Assembly (NCBI GenBank): GCA_964561135.1
Contig: CAZLOB010000050.1
Location: forward strand, 1 to 8,788
Source: JANXDG01 sp964561135
GTDB taxonomy: Bacteria; Elusimicrobiota; Endomicrobiia; DTEH01
Direction of reading: 5' to 3'
DNA: 8,788 nt
Shown here: in pieces, positions 1 through 5,546 of the stretch
Layout: each line of letters begins with the position of its first letter
Position numbering within the stretch: the stretch's first letter is position 1
Position numbers and translations under genes: made by a program
The notes under the pieces: model-generated
Database searches by the model: none
Seen by the model: only the letters and a program-made list of their open reading frames with translations
What the model was told of the DNA's origin: nothing

Positions 1-801
1 CAACCTTTGGGGAATATAAAAGTTGTTGCAGGTGGTTCAGAAGCGTATACAGACATTTTTGGAAGATACCTTTTATCAGTTGCTTCAGGAGTGTATTCAG
101 TTACTGCAAATCCTAATAATTTGAATCCAAATTATGTTTACCAAACAATAGATAATGTTCCTGTTTCAATAGGTGTTATTACTTCAGGGATAGATTTTGT
201 TTTACCGCAGGGGGGTCGTGTGCGAGGATTTGTTTCAAGAGATAAAGTTAACCCGCTACCTGGTATTGTAATGCAAGCACAATCTGCTGAAGGATTTGTC
301 TATGGAGAAGAAGTTTCTGATAACAATGGTGTGTTTGTAATACCGAACCTTTCTTCAGGAACTTATTATATAAAACCAGTTTTAAGTTCTAAAGAAATGT
401 CTAATCCAACAGTTTCTACAGTAACAGTGTCAGCCGGAGTTACCGTTTTTGCAGGAACGTTTACAATAACAAGTGCTATGGGTAGAATTTCAGGTAAGGT
501 AAGATATCAAGGGGAGGTTATAAAAACAGGCGTTTTAATTGTTGCAACAACAGCATATTTTACAACACCACCTTCTCTATCAACATCTACACTTACAGGC
601 GCTGCTTATTTTATAACAAACAGTTATGAAGATGGAACTTATAAATTAGAAGTTATTGGTTCTACAACAACAAGATACAGAGTTTATGGATATTATCCGA
701 TATTTGACGCTTTTGGTAATCTTTCAATACTTTCAAAAGTTTTAACAGATATTCAAGTTCTTGCTGGACAAGAAACTTCAAATGTTGATATCGATTTTTA
801 A
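1..801 (+). CDS. Partial surface/secreted protein with carboxypeptidase-regulatory-like beta-sandwich repeats (5' end missing)
   Basis: The frame is open from the first base, so the gene starts upstream of the window; the TTG at 7 is only an internal Leu codon. About 266 residues are visible and end in TAA. The protein is rich in Thr, Ser, Val, Gly and Tyr and shows roughly three related blocks. The second opens with GGRVRGFV and the third with MGRISGKV, and each block carries a turn such as FGRYLLSVASGVYSV, NNGVFVIPNLSSGTYYIKP or EDGTYKLEV. That pattern is characteristic of the CarboxypepD_reg/CnaB-like seven-strand fold used in exported and cell-surface proteins. No catalytic motif or membrane anchor is visible in this C-terminal part. 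The stop lies 3 nt before a prepilin gene, so a role linked to that pilin or secretion machinery is inferred. The exact function is unknown. Confidence 0.75.
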   Translation, partial: QPLGNIKVVAGGSEAYTDIFGRYLLSVASGVYSVTANPNNLNPNYVYQTIDNVPVSIGVITSGIDFVLPQGGRVRGFVSRDKVNPLPGIVMQAQSAEGFVYGEEVSDNNGVFVIPNLSSGTYYIKPVLSSKEMSNPTVSTVTVSAGVTVFAGTFTITSAMGRISGKVRYQGEVIKTGVLIVATTAYFTTPPSLSTSTLTGAAYFITNSYEDGTYKLEVIGSTTTRYRVYGYYPIFDAFGNLSILSKVLTDIQVLAGQETSNVDIDF

Positions 802-804
802 ACT

Positions 805-1299
805 ATGAACAACAAAACAAAAGGTTGGACATTAGTAGAACTTATGATAGTTATAACAATGTTTGGCATCTTAAGTTTATCTGTTTCAAACTTGTTGGTT
901 CAGATATGGCGTTTCTACAGAATAACTTCTGCTCAAAAAGAACTTCAAGAAGAAGCAAGAACTATTATGGAAATAATAACACGGGATTTAAGAAATGCAT
1001 TTAATTCAACAATTGTTATAAGTAGATATGATAATAATCAACCACATTATTCAAAAGTTGATTTTACAACTATAGATGGTAAAAGAGTTTCTTATTATCA
1101 AATAAACCGATTTTTGTATCAGAAAGTTGATGATAATACAAAAGTTTTGTCAAAAAGTATAAGATACTTTGCAGTAATTTTCCCTCGTTCTGACGAAATG
1201 GATATTGTTTCGATAGCGGTAACACTTGAACGAGATCTTTACGATTTAAGAAGAAAAGCCTTGCATATGGCATCAGAAAAAGTTATGGTGATGAACTAA
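805..1299 (+). CDS. Type IV prepilin-like protein with N-terminal methylation motif (GspJ/PilW-like minor pilin)
   Basis: This 164-residue protein begins with a short basic leader and a class III prepilin motif, KG/WTLVELMIV. Peptidase cleavage is expected after Gly7, and Glu12 becomes the conserved +5 Glu of the mature protein. A hydrophobic helix follows (about residues 10-30). The next stretch, with LQEEARTIMEIITRDLRNA near residues 42-60, resembles the amphipathic helix of GspJ/PilW minor pilins. The mature protein would start with Trp rather than the usual Phe. The rest is a small pilin-like globular domain without visible disulfide cysteines. No Shine-Dalgarno sequence precedes the ATG, and with only 3 nt after the upstream stop, translation by coupling is likely. 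The minor pilin or pseudopilin assignment is firm at family level; the exact role (GspJ versus PilW) is not resolved. Confidence 0.85.
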   Translation: MNNKTKGWTLVELMIVITMFGILSLSVSNLLVQIWRFYRITSAQKELQEEARTIMEIITRDLRNAFNSTIVISRYDNNQPHYSKVDFTTIDGKRVSYYQINRFLYQKVDDNTKVLSKSIRYFAVIFPRSDEMDIVSIAVTLERDLYDLRRKALHMASEKVMVMN

Positions 1300-1320
1300 T
1301 TGAGAAAAATTTTTAATTTA

Positions 1321-1323
1321 AGG
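1321..1323 (+). promoter_or_regulatory. Weak Shine-Dalgarno (AAGG core) for the PilX/TadG-like gene
   Basis: AGG, preceded by A at 1320, lies 9 nt upstream of the ATG at 1333. It supports that start and separates this gene from the prepilin gene, which stops 33 nt earlier. Few other genes in the window have a recognisable ribosome binding site. Confidence 0.45.
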
Positions 1324-1332
1324 TAAATTCTT

Positions 1333-2904
1333 ATGAATAAAAAAGGACAAATTTTACCTATAGTAATTGTAATTGCTTTATTTCTTATAATAATAATTCC
1401 AACTATAGTTGACTGGTCAAAACATCAGACAAAAATGTCGTTTAAGATGCAAGGTAGAATCATAGCAACGAATTTAGCAGAAGCAGGTATTAACCGTGGT
1501 GTATGGAAACTTAAAAGTTCAACTGCAACTTGGGATCTAGCATCAAGAGGTGTCCCTATTGAAGGATATAACTTTGATGTACTTTATGACGATGTCCCTG
1601 GTGGTGTCTACAGGATAAAGTTTTCAAGTGGGCCTGAAAGTAAAGAAGTGACAATAATTGCTGAAGGAAAAGATGCTAAAACAGGTGAAGTTAGAGCAAT
1701 AAAAGCTGTATATAAAAATTTATGTATTCCGGGTTCTATTATTTCAAAAGGAAATATTTATTTAGGAAATGCGTTTGAATGCCATTGGGGGCCAGTAATG
1801 GCATGGGGGAATATTGAAATAACTGATGCAGTTATTGCAAAAAAGTATTATCCGAGAAAGTTTGCCCGTGGTGTCGTTTCGTCAGTTCCTTCTTATCCAA
1901 GAGATACAAACGGTCTTGACCCACCTAATACTGACAATCTTGAATGGTGGTCTGATTATCCTGTTCCTGACTTGCCAATATTAGATTTTGATTCTTTAAG
2001 ATCATCTGCTGCCACTGTGATGGCAACATATCTTGAAAAAGTTGATGAAGATGCTACTTACGAGTATTATTTATGGAAAAAAGTTTATCCTGTAGATTCA
2101 CCTCCGCCTCCAAATTGGATAAAAAATTTACATCCTTCTGTAACAATAATGAGTTCTGCTACTATTAACACACTAAACTTTTACGCATGTTCATCAATGA
2201 GAAGTTATAAAGGACCAAAATACTGGCAACGGGTTGATTATAGAAAATCAAATGGGCAAATAAGTTATACTAATTTAAGTACTTGTAATCTTAATCCTGG
2301 ACAAAACCATGATGGTAGGCCACATTTCCAAAACCCTTGGCGACATCCAGCAAAACTTGCAGGTAGAATTTGGTATTGGGATGGAGATTTAATTATGACA
2401 GGTTCTACTGGTGCTAATGGTTGTGGTATAAAAGGACAATTAATCATTCGTGGAAATTTTACAAATTATACTGGTGATAATCTTAAAGTAACAAATGATC
2501 CTGAAACAGGATTGTTACTTTCAGAATGTAAAGTCCCTTCTGATGCATATCTAGAATACCAAAAAATTGATACATCTGCTGCAAATCAATATCCTGCTGA
2601 CAATGGTTATAGATCGGTACGTCCTATGTTTAGTTTTGGCAATGAAACCTGGTCTGGTGGTCCTACAGCAGCAAACACAGATGTTGGATTAGCAGGTTTC
2701 TTATATGTTGGTGGTGATTATAACATGGAAGGACCGATGGATATTTATGGTGCGGCATGGGTTGTAGGCAAGGTTAAGCGAGGGACTGGTGTTGCAGAAT
2801 ATTCAATTATATTCTATGACGAAAATTTAGATTTACCTTCGTTAAATGTTGTTTTAGTAAAAAAATCTTGGCAAACAATACCGCCAACAAACATCCCATG
2901 GTAG
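1333..2904 (+). CDS. PilX/GspK/TadG-like membrane-anchored pilus or secretion protein
   Basis: The protein has 523 residues. It begins MNKKGQILPIVIVIALFL, a basic leader followed by one hydrophobic helix (about residues 7-27). The downstream motif NLAEAGINRGVWKL (48-60) is typical of PilX N-terminal-domain proteins, which assemble with type IV pilins. If it is cleaved after Gly5 the mature protein lacks Glu at +5, as in GspK/PilX; the GQILPIV opening also resembles TadE/TadG-type proteins. The large remainder is rich in Trp, Tyr and Pro. Near its end there are short Gly-anchored repeats (IKGQLIIRGNFTNYTG, GFLYVGGDYNMEGPMDIYGA), which suggest a beta-solenoid passenger. It follows a prepilin gene in the same direction, so a shared pilus or secretion role is inferred. 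The ligand or partner is unknown. A palindrome lies just downstream of the stop codon. Confidence 0.75.
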   Translation: MNKKGQILPIVIVIALFLIIIIPTIVDWSKHQTKMSFKMQGRIIATNLAEAGINRGVWKLKSSTATWDLASRGVPIEGYNFDVLYDDVPGGVYRIKFSSGPESKEVTIIAEGKDAKTGEVRAIKAVYKNLCIPGSIISKGNIYLGNAFECHWGPVMAWGNIEITDAVIAKKYYPRKFARGVVSSVPSYPRDTNGLDPPNTDNLEWWSDYPVPDLPILDFDSLRSSAATVMATYLEKVDEDATYEYYLWKKVYPVDSPPPPNWIKNLHPSVTIMSSATINTLNFYACSSMRSYKGPKYWQRVDYRKSNGQISYTNLSTCNLNPGQNHDGRPHFQNPWRHPAKLAGRIWYWDGDLIMTGSTGANGCGIKGQLIIRGNFTNYTGDNLKVTNDPETGLLLSECKVPSDAYLEYQKIDTSAANQYPADNGYRSVRPMFSFGNETWSGGPTAANTDVGLAGFLYVGGDYNMEGPMDIYGAAWVVGKVKRGTGVAEYSIIFYDENLDLPSLNVVLVKKSWQTIPPTNIPW

Positions 2905-2913
2905 TAGGATTTA

Positions 2914-2939
2914 GTAGCCGACCCTTAAGGGTCGGCTAC
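2914..2939. repeat. Perfect 11-bp hairpin with TTAA loop between convergent genes
   Basis: GTAGCCGACCC and GGGTCGGCTAC are exact reverse complements around a TTAA loop. The stem is GC-rich in an AT-rich background. It sits between the 3' ends of the pilin-cluster gene and rimO, where a bidirectional terminator would be expected, but neither strand has a U-tract after the stem. The right arm plus the next base gives the terminus CTACA, which also occurs at 2973-2977 and in the palindromic element at 5050-5120. A dispersed palindromic repeat therefore explains it as well as a terminator does. Confidence 0.7.
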
Positions 2940-2962
2940 AGAAAAACTAATTTAGTGGTGCA

Positions 2963-2977
2963 AGTTCTCCAACTACA
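2963..2977. repeat. Weak second palindrome ending in CTACA
   Basis: AGTT and AACT flank CTCC at 2963-2974, and the motif runs on to CTACA at 2973-2977, 1 nt before the rimO stop. Read with the stronger hairpin at 2914-2939, the gap has the layout GTAG, stem, AT-rich spacer, weak stem, CTACA. This parallels the 71-bp element at 5050-5120. The stem is only 4 bp, so alone it could be chance. Confidence 0.3.
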
Positions 2978-2978
2978 T

Positions 2979-4262
2979 TTATATTATTTCAGCTAAAACA
3001 TCATATGGATTTAACAATTTTTTTATTTTTGCAGGAATTATTTCTGATGTAGCCTGTACAGAAAAATATGTTTTACCATCAATTTCTGGACATTGGAATT
3101 CTGTATGACCAAAATTTGTGTCATCTACTAATACTGTGTAAATTTTACCAATATGTTGTTTATTTTTATTACAAGTAATTTTTTGTTGTAAAGACATTAT
3201 TTCATTGTATCTTTCTTCTTTTATTTCTTTTGGTATTTCTTCTTTTATTTTTGCTGCAAAAGTATTTTTTTGTTTTTCAAACTTGAACACACCAAGCCAG
3301 TCAAACTCTATATTTTTTATGTCGTTTAATAAAATTTTAAAATCATTTTCTGTTTCGTTAGGGAAACCGACCATTATTGTTGTTCTTAAGACAATATTGT
3401 GTGTTTTAAGTTTATAAATTAAGTTTAACAAATCTTTTCTTGTAATCTTACGATTCATTAAAGATAAAATTTTGTCAGAAGTGTGTTGTATAGGTAAATC
3501 AATGTATTTACAAACTTTTGTGTTTGATACAATTTCATTGATTAACTCATCGTAAAAATGTGCTGGATGTGTATAAAGAATTCTTATCCACAACAAATCT
3601 TTTATTTTTGCAAGTTCAGATAAAATTTTATGAAGTAGTTGTTTTTTATAAAGTTTTACACCATAAAATGTCGTATCTTGTGAAACAAGAATTATTTCTT
3701 TTACACCTGAAGAAACAAGATTTTTTGCTTCATTAACAATATCTTCAATTGGTCTTTCACGATAAGAACCACGAATTGTTGGTATCAAACAATAACTGCA
3801 TCTGTTATCACAACCGTCTGCAAGTTTTAAGTATGCATAATTTTTTGTTGAAACAAATCGTGGTATGTCATATGTAGGAAGAAAATTTTTTTGTTCTGAA
3901 ACACAAAAAAATTTTTTGGTTAAATTTTTTAATACTTCAGGTATTTTTTTGTATTCAGAAATACCAAAAATAGCATCTATTTCAGGGTAATTTTTCAGCA
4001 AAGTTTCTTTCTCAAGTTCTGGTAAACAACCTATAACTACAAGTTTGAATTTTTTTTCTTTTTTTAATCTTAGAAGTTTGTTGATATAACTTTTTGCTTC
4101 TTTTCTTGCAGAAGATATAAAACTACAGGTTGATAGAATAACAACATCTGCTTCTAAAGGTTGAGCTACAAATACAAACTTTTCTTTGTTTAATAATCCA
4201 CATAAGATTTCTGTATCAATTAAATTTTTTGGACAACCTAAAGATATTATATGTATTTTCAT
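2979..4262 (-). CDS. rimO: Ribosomal protein S12 (RpsL) methylthiotransferase RimO
   Basis: RimO is a radical-SAM enzyme with two 4Fe-4S clusters. It adds a methylthio group to the beta-carbon of a conserved Asp of ribosomal protein S12. At 427 residues it has the usual family length. The N-terminal UPF0004 domain carries the auxiliary-cluster cysteines Cys10 (in SLGCPKN, the RimO-type opening), Cys46 (STCSF) and Cys79 (VIGC). The radical-SAM triad is Cys151, Cys155 and Cys158 in DGCDNRCSYC, followed by IRGSYRERP. The C-terminal part from about residue 360 looks like a TRAM domain. The SLGCPKN opening favours RimO over MiaB. It is the last gene of the minus-strand cluster, 11 nt after the UPF0280 stop, and has no clear Shine-Dalgarno sequence. 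Confidence 0.95.
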   Translation of the reverse strand: MKIHIISLGCPKNLIDTEILCGLLNKEKFVFVAQPLEADVVILSTCSFISSARKEAKSYINKLLRLKKEKKFKLVVIGCLPELEKETLLKNYPEIDAIFGISEYKKIPEVLKNLTKKFFCVSEQKNFLPTYDIPRFVSTKNYAYLKLADGCDNRCSYCLIPTIRGSYRERPIEDIVNEAKNLVSSGVKEIILVSQDTTFYGVKLYKKQLLHKILSELAKIKDLLWIRILYTHPAHFYDELINEIVSNTKVCKYIDLPIQHTSDKILSLMNRKITRKDLLNLIYKLKTHNIVLRTTIMVGFPNETENDFKILLNDIKNIEFDWLGVFKFEKQKNTFAAKIKEEIPKEIKEERYNEIMSLQQKITCNKNKQHIGKIYTVLVDDTNFGHTEFQCPEIDGKTYFSVQATSEIIPAKIKKLLNPYDVLAEII

Positions 4263-4273
4263 TTTTGCAATAC

Positions 4274-5029
4274 TTATAGATGTACTAATTCAATACTATC
4301 ACTTCTTGACCAAAAAGCAACAGTTTTGTTTTTTATTATACATACAAACAATGTTTGGTTAAACTTTTTTGCGAACTCAGTTGCTTCTTCAACATCTTTC
4401 TCTGTCTTTACTAAATTACAAGTAGCAGTTGCTAAAGCATCAGAAAATGATGCTGAGTTTGAAACAATAACTACTGCATCAGCACTGCCAAAACTTAACG
4501 AATGACCTACAGTTGCAGAAGATGTACATATACCTAAAGGTTGGTTTAATATTGAAATTTTTATACCGAGTTTGTTTGAAAAAAAAGATTTCACCCCAGC
4601 ATAAATACTAACTGTTATAGGTTCGTCAATATATGCAAAAATATCGCCACCGTTTTCTATTATTAAAAAATTTTTCAGTTTTTCTTTTTTTATAATTTCT
4701 AAAATTTTGTTTCCTAAAAATTCTGCAATTGTTCCTGCAACAGATGCCATTGGTCCTACAGTGGAAACTGTTTTTGCTACTTCTGCCATATAAGAAACAA
4801 TTTTTGGCGCATTTTTTGTAACATCAATTGGTTTTAATGATGTAAGAAATTCAGGATGTGTCTTAATATATTTTTCTAAAGGTTTTCTTATAGAGATGAG
4901 ATTTCTTAATATCTGTGACGAAAAATTTTTTGGCGATTTTATAAACAAAGACGTTTCTTTGTAAATAACTTCATATGAAACAAGGAGGCTATTTTCTTCT
5001 GTAGTTATATTTTTTCTGTATACATACAT
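4274..5029 (-). CDS. UPF0280/COG2122 family protein (ApbE-like), probable sulfide assimilation factor
   Basis: The protein has 251 residues, the normal length for UPF0280. Family signatures visible are VGPMASVAGTIAEFLG (91-106), ENGGDI (125-130), GICTSSATVGHSLSFG (166-181) and SDALATA (196-202). The NGGDI and DALATA motifs recall the flavin-transferase ApbE fold. From established knowledge, COG2122 co-occurs with COG1900 and NIL-ferredoxin proteins in methanogens and anaerobic bacteria, and the Methanosarcina acetivorans member MA1715 was linked to efficient sulfide assimilation. Here it follows a NIL-ferredoxin gene with only a palindromic element between them, so a shared role in sulfide use or homocysteine synthesis is likely. 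The biochemical activity is not established. The ATG has no clear Shine-Dalgarno sequence; the N-terminus (MYVYRKN) aligns with the family start, so the gene looks complete. Confidence 0.85.
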   Translation of the reverse strand: MYVYRKNITTEENSLLVSYEVIYKETSLFIKSPKNFSSQILRNLISIRKPLEKYIKTHPEFLTSLKPIDVTKNAPKIVSYMAEVAKTVSTVGPMASVAGTIAEFLGNKILEIIKKEKLKNFLIIENGGDIFAYIDEPITVSIYAGVKSFFSNKLGIKISILNQPLGICTSSATVGHSLSFGSADAVVIVSNSASFSDALATATCNLVKTEKDVEEATEFAKKFNQTLFVCIIKNKTVAFWSRSDSIELVHL

Positions 5030-5049
5030 TGTTCATAATAGATAAAACA

Positions 5050-5120
5050 TGTAGGGCAATGCTTTAGCATTGCCTTAATTTTTTATTTTATCAAACGCAC
5101 GGCCAAAGCCGTGCCCTACA
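5050..5120. repeat. 71-bp composite palindromic element (TGTAGGGC ... GCCCTACA) with two inner hairpins
   Basis: TGTAGGGC (5050-5057) and GCCCTACA (5113-5120) form exact 8-bp terminal inverted repeats. Inside are two GC-richer hairpins. The first is GGCAATGC/GCATTGCC (5055-5062 with 5067-5074, loop TTTA). The second is GCACGGC/GCCGTGC (5097-5103 with 5108-5114, loop CAAA). An AT-rich spacer separates them. The element takes up most of the 94-nt gap between the NIL-ferredoxin and UPF0280 genes, the only sizeable gap in that cluster. Without it the genes would be about 23 nt apart. No coding capacity is visible. It looks like a miniature mobile or REP-like element inserted within an operon. It could also affect transcription or mRNA stability between the two genes. 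Confidence 0.7.
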
Positions 5121-5123
5121 AAT

Positions 5124-5546
5124 TTATATAATCAACTTAATAGCTTTTGGTGGACAAACTTTTATACATAATTCACATGCAATACATTTTGATTTATCAA
5201 AACTTACCAAATGTGTTTCTTTATCCATTTTTAATGCACCTACAGGACATATTGGTATACAAACACCACAATGGTAACAAACTTTTTCATCAAATTTTAT
5301 ATCTTTGCTTAAAGGTTGGACTTCAATACCAAGTTTTTTCAAAAAATGTATCCCGTTGTCAAAATCATTTTTTTTACCTGAAAGTTCTAAAACCATAATA
5401 CCTTCAGCATCGGGTTGGATACTCGCCTTAAGAATATTTATCATCAAATTATAATCTTTCACAAGACGATAAACTATTGGCCTGTCAATAAGATGTTTTG
5501 GAAATTTTAAGACAAGTTTTTTTGAAATTTCATGTTTTGCTATCAT
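5124..5546 (-). CDS. NIL domain plus 2x[4Fe-4S] ferredoxin protein
   Basis: This 140-residue protein has an N-terminal NIL domain (about residues 5-78), the small ACT-like ligand domain first described in methionine-transporter ATPases. A bacterial-type diferric ferredoxin domain follows. Its cluster motifs are complete: Cys90, Cys93, Cys96, Cys100-Pro and Cys121, Cys124, Cys127, Cys131-Pro, enough for two 4Fe-4S clusters. It is cytoplasmic, with no signal or membrane segment. From established knowledge, the same architecture in Methanosarcina acetivorans (MA1822) acts with a COG1900 protein in converting sulfide and an aspartate-derived precursor to homocysteine. The downstream COG2122 gene fits that pathway; a COG1900 partner is not in the window. 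The start overlaps the dnaX 3' end by 17 nt and is preceded by the best ribosome binding site in the window. Confidence 0.9.
   Translation of the reverse strand: MIAKHEISKKLVLKFPKHLIDRPIVYRLVKDYNLMINILKASIQPDAEGIMVLELSGKKNDFDNGIHFLKKLGIEVQPLSKDIKFDEKVCYHCGVCIPICPVGALKMDKETHLVSFDKSKCIACELCIKVCPPKAIKLII

Noticed and set aside
2914..2939. Hairpin between convergent genes as a standard Rho-independent terminator
   Set aside because: Neither strand has a U-tract directly after the stem, and the ends resemble the dispersed palindrome at 5050-5120. Some terminating effect cannot be excluded.
5050..5090. First hairpin of the composite element followed by a T-rich run as a plus-strand terminator
   Set aside because: It has terminator-like form on the plus strand, but no plus-strand gene lies upstream within more than 2 kb, and the flanking genes are on the minus strand.
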